From Cololabis saira (Eukaryota > Chordata > Actinopteri > Beloniformes > Belonidae), in contig NC_084597.1 of NCBI RefSeq assembly GCF_033807715.1, positions 9,362,843 to 9,426,842 on the forward strand: a stretch of DNA of 64,000 nucleotides, in the 5' to 3' direction. Both the position numbers and the translations under genes were made by a program. The notes beneath the pieces were generated by a model. It did not search any database. It was not told where the DNA came from and worked only from the letters and a program-made list of their open reading frames with translations. The number at the start of each line of letters is the position of its first letter. Position 1 is the first letter of the stretch. Shown in pieces: positions 11,441 through 24,383 of the stretch.

Positions 11441-11601
11441 AGACTTGGACAGACACCAGTAATCTTCATTTCACAGCTTCATCTCTGAAAATGAGTTTGA
11501 ATTTCCCTCGCTCTTTGTTTAAACCAGTGAACAATTTGTCTCCGTTGAAATGAACTGTTTGAGAACAGAATGACACACTGCTGTTTTAAATGACAATGCC
11601 T

Positions 11602-11629
11602 TTTATTTTGTATGTTTTCAAGGTTTATT
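11602..11629 (-). terminator. Putative hcn1 polyadenylation signals (two AATAAA)
   Basis: Two canonical AATAAA hexamers on the minus strand (plus-strand TTTATT at 11602-11607 and 11624-11629) are 22 bp apart. They are followed by a sequence with GTGTC and TTCTGTTCT, which could serve as the downstream element. They lie where the repeat-free UTR-like sequence gives way to repeat-rich flank. Confidence 0.4.
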
Positions 11630-14600
11630 ATTTACAAAGTAAACAAAAAAAAATCAAAAAGAGTTTATGACAAACATTGTTTGTCTGCATATTATTGTAA
11701 GAAAGTTAACATTTATCTTTCTTTCGTCCACATTAAGTAACCAACCGTTCATTTTGTCTGAGCCTTGGATAATGTGAATGAGCTGAACTATGACGGTGAG
11801 AGTGGGGTTTAGAGGACACAGCAGTCCCTCCCTCCACATCGCACATTACCAGTAAATATATGAAACCTTTGACCATCAAAACCAAATAGACATTTGGCTT
11901 GTCCTCTCTGGGCATAATCAATTCTTTTTGCACCCCCTCCCAAAAAAAAAAAAAAAAAAAAAAACGGACAAAACAAAACTGAAAACAAACTAAAAATATT
12001 CATGTGCTGGTTTGTGGACGGTGTCTAAACTGCTAATGTGTAAGCTCATTAATTTGTGTTATACATCACTGTTAATGCCCATTCCAGTGTGTTATAGTCG
12101 CAATTGGGATAGTGAAAAAAAAGCACGTAGTTGGGAAGCTCTCCCTCCAAAGGCAAGTATCAAAAACAGCACAAACCAACAGTGCTGCAACCCATCTAGA
12201 CTGTGTACTAGTTCTTATAGACTATGGCATATTCACAATTAAGCGCTCTCTGTTTTAAGTGCAACATCTCCTCATTATTTAGAACCTTACACAAGCTCAG
12301 GGTAGCAGAAGCTCTCAGCGATGTTGCTCCCTTTCCAGTTCTTCCAACCTTTAATCTCGCTAAAGGAATATACCTTTTCATTAGTGAGTCAGAAAGTGCA
12401 AATTTAAAACAAAGACAATGACTTAAAGTGTTTTGCTTTGGCCAGTTTCGTTCCACACATCAGTATTCAACCTTCACTTAGCTACAAAGAAAGGTATAAA
12501 AGTGCTCCAAATTTGTACAATGTCTCATTCACTGTGATATTACTGCAAGTCTATTTTTTTCTTTCTTTTTTTTTTTTTTTTTTTTAAATCTACAAGACCT
12601 CATGACAAATTGTAAATAGCTCATCTGAGTGTTTGAAACAAAACTGCCGCTAGGTGTTTACATTGTGAGTGACGATACCAATTTAATAAACCAAGATATT
12701 TGGCCATGATCGTTGCTAACTCCTGTTCTGTCTAAAAACACTGAGACATAGAACACGTAGAGTATATTAAGGATGAATAAATGAGCATTTGTGTGCAGAA
12801 GTGACCCTCGTGTGCAGGAGCTCACGCTCATAACTAATGGTGAAAATGGCGGTTGTTTAGGCACAAATACTTCAGAATGTTCATGTGAAACGTCAATGCT
12901 TCTGTTTACACACAGATAACATCTAAGCAGACAGACGATGAACAAAACATAATCTAACATTACATTAAACGTCAACATTTTTTGAGATAGTAGCTTAAGT
13001 ATTTGTGACGGCGCATGCTTTCATGACTTTGGTGGGTTGACTGTACTGATTCACTATGGACACAATCTGTGGTGAAGAGTTCTAATATTTTTCAACGGTT
13101 TTCAAAGGGCTTAGTCACTGTGAACTGATGGGATATTTGGTGCAATGTAAAGTGTGACTCCAAATAGAAATTCTGCATGACTGACAATTTGTCACATTTG
13201 ATCAAGAAGTCAGCTGCAAGGCCATGAGCACAATGTCCTGTACGTACACGGAGAGAACCCGTAAGCCATGACATCCGGCTCTTGTTTCAGTTGAGTCATC
13301 AGATAATATTTTAAGATTAAAAAATCAAAATCCCTCTTATCCTTTTTTTATAGTCACTATATTCTTGCTTGACCTTATACTTGCATGCCTCAATGTCCTG
13401 TTCAGTTTAAAGTACCTAAGCCAACATGATGGAGTTACATGAGACGAAAACCTTAATGCAAACCAGCATTTCTTTTCCCTCACTTGGAGCAGCACAAAAA
13501 CAGTGCTTGTTGTTGAACATGTCCGCCTGCAAACATGGGAGACTGGACACACCGACATCTTGATGTGAAAAACATACAATGGAAATGCTTTGCTAGCTCT
13601 TCAGCTACTTTACAAATGATTACGGCACACAGCACAGTTTTAAACATGGGGTAGTTGAGTAAGCATTGTGGTTAAATTGAGACTTTTAAAAATAATCTAC
13701 CATCAACATGAATGGAAATGTCATTTCTACCCCTAAAGGTAAGCAGTACCATTCACAAAAATCATTCATGAAGTGATTACAGTTTTTGGAAGTGAGGTAA
13801 TAGAAAAGGCTCATGCTGTGGTTTGTAGGTACATACCAGATACTACGTATTCAGTTGATGTGGAATTAGAAAGTATACCAGAAAAAAACAGTAGCATAGA
13901 GACAGAAAGGAGAAAAGGAATTTTAAATGTCTTTCAATCATATTTCTCAGCATTGGGTAGTGCTAGCTATTGCATTAAGGTTTATTAATCTCTTATGAAA
14001 CACACGCATTTTGTCACTTAACCTTTGTAGCATATAGATGATATCCAGGTTCCTGATAAGAAGTAAGACATTGTTATGATAGAATGCACAACACAGTATC
14101 TGTAAATTCTAGATCTACAAAACTATTTACAGCACACATATAGGTAATCTTTATGTCACAGTCTATTGCATAATGGTGGTAATCTTTAGTTTATAAATAT
14201 TATAAATATACACATGATTTTTAAGCAACATTACTTAACATTTCAGCCATCTGAAATCAGAAAATGGGAAGACAACAGCATCCATCCCAACAATTTTCAT
14301 GAAAAATAAACAAAGACAGCAGCGTTTCCATTATCTATTCCCTTTGGACCTATAACACTGTCGTGGTTTGAATGTGAGCCTCCGTGTGGATACAGAGGCT
14401 CAGCAGACGGTACTCTCACTGACGCTACTTACTGTAACACTTGTTGTTTAAAGTATTCATGTTGATTCATCAATCAAGTTTCCAGCGAATTATTACAAGA
14501 TCTGTTATGTGCACATGTGCTTTTTGAATATCTTTGTCTGAGTTGCTTGCATCTAGGATTCCACAGTGGTGCCTAAAGCTGCTTAGTGGGAGAAGGACGT

Positions 14601-14885
14601 TTCCCCCTTCTTTCGGGTAAAAAAGAAATGAAAAAACAAACAAACAAACAAACAAAAATCCACAATGCATTCCAGTTAAAAAAGAAATCAAAAAGGAGAA
14701 AATGATAAAAAAAAATTCATACATGATATATATTTCCTTATATTTGTCAGAAAGGAAGACTCATGTTTATACTACAGCTTTAAATTGCCATTGTCAATAT
14801 TGTAGTTGAATTGAATATTTCTCATGTGGTCATGCACACACGCAGCCACACACACTCACACACACATTTGCACATCCATATACCC

Positions 14886-15078
<193 letters not shown>

Positions 15079-15351
15079 ACACACACATATATACTGTACA
15101 CGTATATATCTGCAGGAAAGGAGATGTATCTGTATAATATACATTCTTAAGTTTAGGGAGACAAAATTGTCTAAAATATAATACAAGGGCTTATATGTAC
15201 AGGATTTCTATGAGGTTAGTTTAGAGGAAAATTGGAGAGAGAAAACTGCTGAAATTCCTCATTTTTACCTCTTTTGTTCTTTCTCAATCTTTAAAAATGA
15301 ATTGAAACACATTTACGTTTAAAAAAAGAAAGGGTTATGGGATATATGGGA

Positions 15352-16442
15352 TCATAAATTTGATGCAAAACGCATTTTGTCTTGCTCAGTCTCTGCGCTG
15401 CTCCGGACAGAATCTCTTCTAGATCCAGGGGATTCCCTGTGCTGGATTGAAGATGATGACGCTGCCGCCGCCGCCGCTGCAGCCGCCGCCGCCGCAGCCG
15501 CAGCCGAGCGGACTGGGGGCAAAGCTCCTGACGACATCTGGCGGAACAAATTGACCCGCTGGGGCACTGTAGTGCGGATGCCGCTCTGTAGGTTGATTCC
15601 CTGGAGGGTCACCGCTGTCGGTGGTACTATGGAAGCCAGAGAGTCTCCCGAGGCCGGATGAGCTCTGGGCCCCAGAGATGTGTCATGTGGCAGTGACGGT
15701 TGGGAGGCCGATAAGTGTCGGACATCTCGACTCAAGCTGCCAGACTGCAGAGCCTGTGTGCTCTTGTGGATGTCTCCCCGCTGAGGTGAAGGGACCTGCT
15801 GCTGCTGCTGATGTGCCGGCTGCTGCTGCGTTGTTGCCAAGGCTGCAGAGACACCTGACGCAGGGGGCTGCTGACCGAGTTGCTGTGTGGGTAGAGATGG
15901 CTGGGCAATGGGCTGCTGGATAAGTGACAGCTGGGAGGCAGTGGGTGAGCCGTACTGGAAGCTTCGGCTTGCCAAGGGGGTCTGCACTGGTGGACTGCAC
16001 ATGGCAGCTGTAAAGGAGCAGGGTGACATGACTGCTCCCTGTTGTTGCAGAGGAGTCTGAGGGTTCGGTGAGGAAGAATTAAGGACATTGGGAGCTGGGT
16101 AAACCCCCTGCACTGCGGCGGCGGCGGCGGCAGCTGGCAGCATGCGGGCCACAGAAGCATTGGCAATAGCCGAAGCACTGTAAGTCATAGGTATGGAGGA
16201 CTGCTGCAGCTGAGTGGTACCAAAGGCAGTGGAATACGGCGGCTGGGCTGGCGAGTTAATGATTGAGTTTCCAGACATTGGTGTGGAGTTCATCCCGGTG
16301 ACCGACTGCTTGCGGTCCACCATCATCACCATCTCCCTGTCCTGACGAATTATCTGCTTCAATATCTCGTTCTCCTGCGTGTTGAAAACGCCGGCGTTCA
16401 GGTCCTTCTGGAACTTCTGCAGCAGCAAGGAGTTCTTCTTCC
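15352..16442 (-). CDS. hcn1: hcn1 exon 8: terminal coding exon, disordered C-terminal tail ending SNL
   Basis: The exon starts after ..gccccaacag| and reads GKKNSLLLQKFQKDLNAGVF, the end of the CNBD region, then about 360 residues to a TGA at 15352-15354. The first 40 or so residues (through QENEILKQIIRQDREM) are highly conserved. The rest is low complexity, with Gln-rich and Pro-rich segments. It has two polyalanine tracts: about 7 residues near 16115-16140 and 15 consecutive Ala codons at about 15462-15506, followed by four Ser. Islands matching HCN1 are SPTASQLSL, HKSTQAL, LSASQPSLPH, VPQR.NLFRQMSSGA and the terminal RFASNL; the SNL tripeptide is the binding site for the trafficking subunit TRIP8b. 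An open frame extends above the acceptor to 16650, but it is not HCN-like and is treated as intron. Confidence 0.95.
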
Positions 16443-18430
16443 CTGTTGGGGCGCAATCAGAAGAGGTGAACACAGCCCTGCAGTGGCAAAGTTTGGTGAC
16501 ACTACACAAGAGGACAGGATTCGGGGTGACAAAGATGCAGCTTGTATGTCTAGACGGGTCTGATGCACAGGTGAGTTTTAGTTCATGTGCCAAGGTCCTT
16601 TCGCTTGTTTTGCATACCCTTAACTCTACAACATATTCAAATGAGTTCAACTGATTTTTATTCCTGCAAGCTGCATCTTTTTAGACCCACTAAGAACTCT
16701 TATGTTGACTAAAAAGTGTAAAGGACAGTTAATGGTTGTGACTATGAGCAATGAGTGTCGTGAGGAGTGAAGGACACAAAGAGACACTGGAGGTGTAACA
16801 TGATCGCACAGATTCTGAAGGTGCTAATGTACTGTAGAAACACAGAGGAATACTGATGAGTTTTACCCACACACTAAAACACTGAGGACTATGTTTAAAG
16901 AACAAAGAACATGTAAGCTCTACGACTTAAATGAAAGTCATCTTATTTTATCACATTTACAACTCAGCTATGTAACAAATCACCAGCACATCTAGAAGGA
17001 CCTTTTTTTGAAAAAAAAGATTTCCATAAAAAATAGAAATACACTAAAATACCTTACCTTAAAATATGTTTATTTATAGATGAGGTTATTGTAAATACAT
17101 AATATAACTAAGATAAGCTAGATAAGTTAGGTAAACGTATCTTATCAGATAATTGTTATACTTGTTTTTCTCTGCAAAATGTCAATGATTCTGAAATTTT
17201 ACAGTAAATATAATATTGCAGCTGTTTTTAAAAATAACTTTTTTTTTCTTAGTCCAAAAGAAAATCTCTTGCACCATTTTAGACAAAAAAGCATGTAAAA
17301 TTGTCTTTTACACCTTTGTGGGTTTGCTAGGAAGCCTGCATTACTCAAGGCATAAAAATGTGTTTGCCAGGGGTATTTATAGCACATTTAACAGTAATAA
17401 AGATCTATTTCACATATTTTCTTTGAGTGACTATGTTGACTGCCTTTAGAGGATGTGTTTCCTGTAATCACTGTCGTGTATTGACAAGCCGTGAAGCGTT
17501 GTTGGTAAAGAAGACAGAGTGGACGTTTAGTGCGCTGAAGGCCTTAGCCACAGTCGATCAATCATTAACTCCTGTCCTTGAGGGCGAGACAATTCTCCAC
17601 AGTTTACCATTTAGCAACCCTTGCTGCTATCAGGGCTACCACTAAACCATGCATTCAACCCTCAGAAAGGACTTTGCTGCTACAGCTTCTGTAAATGGAT
17701 TGAACCCAAAGGCAGCATTATATCAGAATAAAAGTGGCTGTTTGACGTAAATCACTGACTGCAACATTAACTACAGGGTTGGGTATTAAAGAACTAAAAC
17801 GAGCACCATGGGCTGAGTACTAGCCTACTATTAACTTACACTGCAGTTACCCAGGTGTTTTGATCAAACTCTGTAGGTGGGCAGGAAAGCACATATTCAT
17901 TCTTGCAGAAATAAACATTTGAAAAAACTGAACAAAAAACATGGTGGAAAGAAGTCAACAGATTGTTAAATAGAAAAACCGTCTCAACTTAAATTGCTGT
18001 GTAATGTTTAAATCACTGGTTTTCAGATGTATAATACAATGTGCCATCTCTGCCTTATCCATTTACACCTGTACTTTTTGGACTCGAGTCATAGTTTAAT
18101 AACTGGTCATCTTTATTATTCAATTATGAGTGCATAAAACAAACAATGGAAAGATTATTTCAAAAATGACATACTGTAGAATGCATTGTCTGTACTTTTA
18201 AATTATTTGAAGAAGTTGACAGAAGCTGCACTTTCATTTTCACACGACTGTTATTTAATTCTAATTAGCCCTTGAAATGAAATGCTACCGTGTAGCATCA
18301 CAAGTTTCTGTACATGAACTTCTGTGGAGGTCTTCCATTTACTATAACTGTCAGCCCACATGTACAGTTTGATGGATATATTACAGGAACTGTGTCGTTA
18401 AAGTCCCCATATCATCACAACTAAAAAACT

Positions 18431-19429
18431 ATGGAGCCAAATCAAGGCCAAAAGTTTTGCTAATTTGAAAATAAAATTTGAACCTGAATATTCTTTTTTA
18501 CAGTTTCAAATTTTTTTTTCGGTTTCAGAACTTTTTATTTCAGTTTCAAATCTTTTTTTCAGTTTCAGATCTTTTTTTTTTTCAGTTTCACATCTTTTTT
18601 TTTCAGTTTCAAATCTTTTTTTTTCAGTTTCAGACTTTTGGCCCCGATGTGGCGTAGGGGGCGTGGCATCAACTGAGAGGGGCGTGGCATCATGAGTGAC
18701 AGCAGAACAGAGAAGGCGGGGGACGTTCCTCAGTCATGTTGCCTTCAGGAAACGTAGGTTGCAGAAGTTATCAGTAGAAGTATGATTCAACACTGTATAT
18801 ACACTATATTCACGTGATTGGCAGTGGAGAAAACGGATACTAGTGACACATTTCTGTTTAAAAAGCTGTTTTAGACCGTACTTGGCACCAATCGCAGTAT
18901 AAAAGCAATAAACTATGCCAGACTGTACAGTTCAACAGCCACACTTTAAAGTTTGACATTTCCCACTTCCACATACTACCAAGTACGGTCTAAAACAGCT
19001 TTTTAAACAGAAATGTGTCACTAATATCAGTTTTTTCCACTGCCAATCACGTGAATATGGTGTATATACAGTGTTGAATCATACTTCTACTGATAACTTC
19101 TGCAACCTACGTTTCCTGAAGGCAACATGACTGAGAAACGTCCCCCGTCTTCTCTGTTATGCTGTCACTCATGATGCCACGCCCCTCTCAGTTGATGCCA
19201 CGCCCTCCATGCCAGATCGGGGCCAAAAGTCTGAAACTGTAAAAAAAATTTTAAACTGAAAAAAAAGAAGTGAAACTGAGAAAAAAAGATTTGAAACTGA
19301 AATAAAAAGTTCTGAAACTGAAAAAAAGATCTGATACCGAAAAAAAAAAATTGAAACTCTAAAAAAGAATTTTCAGGTTAAAATTTTATTTTCAAATTAG
19401 CAAAACTTTTGGCCTTGATTTGGCTCCAT
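18431..19429. mobile_element. 1-kb palindromic hAT-type MITE with 8-bp target duplication
   Basis: The ends are ATGGAGCCAAATCAAGGCC and its exact reverse complement, flanked by the 8-bp direct repeat AAAAAACT at 18423-18430 and 19430-19437. The two halves are inverted copies for about 450 bp. Each contains an array of TTTCAGTTTCAAATCTTTTT-type units followed by a GGGGGCGTGGCATCA block. The centre (about 18890-18975) is unique. There is no transposase; an 8-bp duplication fits the hAT superfamily. Confidence 0.88.
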
Positions 19430-20836
19430 AAAAAACTCTCTAGGTTGTACAGCCCAAATGTTCTATTTTCTCTGTGATCCAGTAAGCAGCCGGTTTAGTG
19501 TCTCTCTCCATCTGCATCCCGCACAGTCTACTATTATTGGTTACCTCTGAAACCAGTAAGGCACGTTACTGCCAGTAATGTTCCACAGCCCTGGAGACAA
19601 TTGGAGGATGGTTGTTTGAGTTGAATTGCTTCAAACGGGGGTAGGGCTCGCCACACAGATAAATGCATGAGCTGGGTATATCTATTCATGGAGTTAAGAA
19701 AGCCGCTCTGCAGATACAATTAATGCTTGTGCAAGCAGAAAGTCATTTTGAGACAACAAACATCTGGAAGGTCCTGGTATGAACACTCTTTCAAAACTTG
19801 TATTTATTGCTTAACCAGTCACTTAAACAACCTGAAAACTGGATATACAGCAGTTAAAGACAAATGTGAAGCTTTTAAGTCAGGACAACTATAATATGTC
19901 TCTTTTAAAACTAAATAAAACTATGTAGGAACAAATCATAACACTTGAAAGCCATCCAGGATTCCAACCCCGCAAATAAACATCTGAAACACATGATCTT
20001 TACAAGCTACGTTTAAATAATGAAAGGTCGTATCCTCAAATTCTGAAAGACAAGGGCAGATGCGTCCATGGCTTTGGAGAGAAATGACTCATTCTCCATT
20101 ATATAACTCATAACAACAAATAATCTAATCCCTAAATAGTATAAATCCAACATGACTCGTAGCTGTAAGATTGTGTTGAATATTGACAATTATGCTCATT
20201 TCAAGAGGCAACATAGACACATAACAGAAATCAGGACAGAGGGGTTAAATTATGTGACAATTTAATAACAATATTTCCATATATTCAGTAAAAAAAAAGT
20301 AAATCTTTTCAGTGTTTCAAATTAAAAGTGAAAGGTTTTTTTAAATCAGGAGAAATCCCTGTGCGTCTGGGGAAAGGGTAAAGACAAATTTTGAATGGCT
20401 GTGATGTTGTAGTCTTAAAGGGAAAGTTCTGTTTTTTACAACCTGGACCTTATTTCTGGCATTTTTTATGGTCGTATACTCACCCAGAAAAGTTTGGTGT
20501 CATTTGGAGTCCTTCGGAAAATATTAGGAGTTTTGTGCGAGCCACTTCTCCATATAATGGCAGCGAATGGGGGCACAGCGGGACACAGACGATGCAGCGT
20601 TTAAATAACACATTATTGCTGCGAAACTCGTTCATTTCTTTTATGAATCACTAGATCTGCTTCTGTGCATCTTCCAGGACCTGTTGTCTACATCCGGGGC
20701 TGTCTGTGTAACAAATAAATCAGTTTGTAAACAAGACATCTGAACTCATGACGTCATCTCTGTGCGCGCATCCCAGACACAGCTCTGTGTACAGCTGGAG
20801 TTCGCTACTGTTAGTTTACTGTTAGTTATTTGAAAC

Positions 20837-20928
20837 ATGTCTGAATATTTGTCAAATTCTGAGGTTGTGGACGACGACTTTGAATATGATGGACGTCCTT
20901 ACCGTTTTGAGCCAGAGTATACGTTAGC
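20837..20928 (+). pseudogene. Truncated 5' end of a transposon-borne ORF (P2X7-C-terminal-like family)
   Basis: An ATG opens a frame reading MSEYLSNSEVVDDDFEYDGR followed by PYRFEPEYT, which is then cut by the nested insertion at 20928. An acidic stretch followed by RPYRFEPEYT looks like the N-terminus of the P2X7-C-terminal-like proteins carried by many fish transposons. I recall this family but cannot search for it. Only about 30 codons survive and no downstream part was found after the insertion. Confidence 0.5.
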
Positions 20929-22015
20929 TAGGCCCTCCAGAAAAACGCGGGCAAAAATCCTTGATTTTGCGGGCTAAAATAATTGATTATGCAGGCTAAA
21001 ATCATTGTTTATGCGATTAAATGTGCGGGTTTTTTATGTGCTTTCATGCGGTGAAATTGCGGAATATGCTGGAAGTTGCGGAATATGCGGAAAATTGCAA
21101 AATATGCAAAATATGCAGGAAGTTGTGGATTCGGCGCTGAGCTCTTCCCTCTTCGCTCGTCGCTACTCATCATCATCATCATCATCGTTTATTAGTCAGA
21201 CTCGAGGTCCATGATAAAAACATACAACACTCAATACATAAGAACACAGATTAAAAGAATGCTGATTGTACTGAGAGAATCCTTGTTAGTTTCTTTTCCT
21301 CCGTTTAGTAACATGCTTAATCAGTGGGCTGTCTCGTCTTATCTGAGGTCGTAGACCAAAAAAAAAAGGAGAGCGCAGGTGGAGAGGAGAGGGGCCGAGG
21401 CGGCTCGGAGGCCGGTCCCCGCCTGGTCTCTCCCCTCCAGCCCGCGGCTCGGTGCTCGGGTGATTGCCGGGCGCACCAACGCGCTGAGGGGACGAGCCAG
21501 AGCTTCGTCACCCCACGCCTCCGCCGCCAAGGTCCCCAAGTGAATGAGAGCGTGCGCAGCGGGCGCAGCGGGCGCAGTGGTGCGCGGTCAGCGCGGATCC
21601 TGAGTCCACCGGCAGCCGCGCCCTCCGCGCAAGCGGGGGGCTGGACGGAGACGGCACTCCCTGTACCTCTCACCCCCGCGGGTGAAAGCTGCTGTTTGGG
21701 GAGGTGGCGGCTTCTGCGAGGGGTGCGGAGGTCCCCAGGCGGGTCCCGCACGTCGCGACCGGGCGTCCCGACATGTCACTGACTCACAACACTTCCCCCT
21801 TTTTCCAAACTTTATGCGAAAATGTGCGGCGATGATGCGGTGAAATCAAGCGAGCCCCGCATAATCCCCGCATAATCGCATATTTAGCGCGGACATATGC
21901 AATTATCGCGGGAAATATGCGCCCTTTTAGGAATAAATCCCTGCGTAATCTGCGCCATTTGGCTGATTATGCAATGAATTATGCGATCGCGTAATCGCGT
22001 TTTTCTGGAGGGCCT
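20928..22015. mobile_element. Nested DNA element with GGCCCTCCAGAAAAACGCG ends
   Basis: The 19-bp terminal sequence GGCCCTCCAGAAAAACGCG recurs in inverted orientation at the right end (CGCGTTTTTCTGGAGGGCC), with CTAG overlapping both borders. The subterminal regions are dense in ATTATGCG/CGCATAAT-type words. It contains a (CAT)n tract and a very CpG-rich block (about 21370-21780) with open frames on both strands but no recognisable domain. It interrupts the reading frame of the enclosing TTAA element. Confidence 0.7.
21165..21187. repeat. (CAT)n microsatellite
   Basis: Seven CAT repeats inside the nested element; it may mark yet another insertion border. Confidence 0.9.
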
Positions 22016-24383
22016 AGTTAGCAAAGTCTAGCTTTACCTGTCCGGGATGCGCGCACAGAGATGACGTCATGCAGGTCAGAGGTCTTGTTTACAAACTGAT
22101 TTATTTGTTACATACACAGCCCCGGATGTAGACAACAGGTCCTGGAAGATGCACAGAAGCAGATCTAGTGATTCATAAAAGAAATGAACGAGTTTCGCGG
22201 CAATCATGTGTTATTTAGACGCTGCATCGTCTGTGTCCCGCTGTGCCCCCATTCGCTGCCATTATATGGAGAAGCGGCTCGCACAAAACTCCTAATATTG
22301 TCCGAAGGACTCCAAATGACACCAAACTTTTCTGGGTGAGTATACGACCATAAAAAATGCCAGAAATAAGGTCCAGGTTGTAAAAAACTGAACTTTCCCT
22401 TTAAGGCAGCACTGCAATAAATCCCTGCAGAAAAAAAACATCTTTATTTAAGAATCTTTAGCACAACCTGTGATCCCAAGCTCATTTAAGATGGAGCAGG
22501 CAAAGTGGGAAACTGTCTTAAAAAAAAACCCATATGGTTTTTTTATTTTGCCTTTTCTAAAATCCAAAATCATAGACATTGTGTCGATCAGGCTCCAGAG
22601 GAGAGAAACACAGTTAAAAGACAACATTTGTGAGAAGACTGTGTTTATGCACATGTCGTGGATTTGTGAACGCATCATCTGTGTTGAATGAAACGTAGAC
22701 AGATGCCAGAGCAACACATCCTGCCATACAGATGATGCATTTGCATGACGCCTTGCTCACCTCAGCAAGACAATGACGTTTCACATTCTGCAGCAGCAAG
22801 AGTCCACAATAGAAGAACTTGTGTGCTAAACTTTTGTAAATAAGGTCCTCACAGTGATTGAAATTTAGTAAAGTTTAACCATCGCCAAGTGTTTATATCT
22901 TAAATTTTATTATTTCAGTTTTACTCAGATACTATAGCCACCTGGTGGTTGAAATAGATGCAGAGGTATTTTAGCTATTTATTCCACAACGATGCCTATC
23001 CACTATTTATGATTTGCATGGAATTATGTTTCATTCACTGTTTATAAAGAAACCAGTTTCTTTTTGGAACACATTTGTTTTCACCTAGTGATTTATATTA
23101 ATAAAACTACTATAACTGAAAATGTTAAAAATTAAATGTAAAAGTCAAAGTTTGAACCAAACATTTAGGCTGGTGTTCTTAATTATTTTCTTTCTTTCTT
23201 TTTTCTTGAATTCTTTACACAAGACAAACTTCATAGTTAAAGACAGGTAAAGCAACTTGCGGATGATGTCATATTTGTGGATATTTGAACAGAACATCAA
23301 CTAAAGACAGGGATCAGCTTCATTTAACACACCCCATCACCGCTTATCCTTCCTTTTAAATCAGACAACAGAAACAAACGTCTTTTTTTTACAAGTGAAA
23401 ACATGAATAGATAATGTAATGGGATCTGCACGAAAACTATATGTGACATTGCAAATTAGTAAGGGTATTACTAATTTGCAGATGTGATTTTATTTTGTAA
23501 ACAGACTTTCAGCAAAGAATTCATAGATCAAATAAAATGTTACACAAGTAGGACTGAGTATTTGTTCATAACCCGTCTGATTATTCAGTGAAGATTATGC
23601 TGTTAATACAAAAAAATGGCAGGTTATAGTAAATGAGATTTCTTTGTTTTCTTGATTGCCAGTAGTTGGATTATTAAGTATAATCAAATTATCTGGAGGC
23701 CGAATGTGGGTGACTTGAGTTATGTCATATGTAGAAATTAAACAGGTAATGTAACCTTCAGCAACAATTCAAACTACTAGGGATGAATTTGAGACTGGAT
23801 CCATTTTGCAAGCCTCAAAAGGGCAGTTTGCCCCCTTTCGGATATCAGAATTGGAATAAAGTGTTTACCTGGTGCCTACTCGTCGGCCAGGACACTCTTG
23901 AAAACGAGATGTGCTCGTCTCAAGACGGACTCCTGGTCAAATAATTTTTAGATAGATAAAAAATAATGTCAAATGTGATACATGTTATTCTTTCTCAAGC
24001 ACGGTTACTTTCTTCTTTCCTTTTTAGAGCAAGACAAGCATGTAACCAAATGCAGTCCATATGTAGAAACGATACAACCAGCACGGACCATGACAAAATA
24101 TCTTCCATCGTATGAGACAAAACCCCTTTCATGTTTAGAGTGAAAGGATGGATCTAATCTGGAAAGATAATCTAATCTTAGAATATGCAACTTTTACTTT
24201 ATCAATAATTAGTTCAACGCTAACTGAGCTGGCAGTTCTTATAAAAAAGGGCAAATGTAAATCAGAACAATTGAAAAAGAGATTTCGATTTGTTGTGAAG
24301 GGCACGGTGTAAAATAACCCTCTTAAGGAAATGTATATATTTTTGTTGTTGTTACTCAAAATAAAATGCAGCTTTTTCTCCTT

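Larger units (their letters stand above)
20419..22400. mobile_element. TTAA-flanked element (piggyBac/Kolobok-like) with long inverted repeats, host of a nested insertion
   Basis: Flanking TTAA occurs at 20415-20418 and 22401-22404. The ends are AGGGAAAGTTCTGTTTTTTA and the reverse complement of TAAAAAACTGAACTTTCCCT. Inverted arms of about 370 bp carry matching blocks (CACCCAGAAAAGTTTGGTGT; GACGTCATCTCTGTGCGCGC). Between the left arm and the centre lies the start of a reading frame (20837). Most of the interior is occupied by a second element (20928-22015). The autonomous source is inferred, not seen. Confidence 0.8.

Noticed and set aside
15377..16178. Plus- and minus-strand frames of 94-148 codons overlapping hcn1 exon 8
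   Set aside because: They are shadows of the real coding frame; GC-rich Ala/Gln codon repeats keep other frames open.
16443..16650. N-terminal extension of the exon 8 frame to a Met at 16650
   Set aside because: The sequence above the acceptor has no similarity to HCN channels, and the CAG|GGA acceptor joins exon 7 in phase.
21317..21782. CpG-rich frames of 144 and 152 codons on opposite strands
   Set aside because: No domain is recognisable; they lie inside a nested transposon and reflect high GC content.
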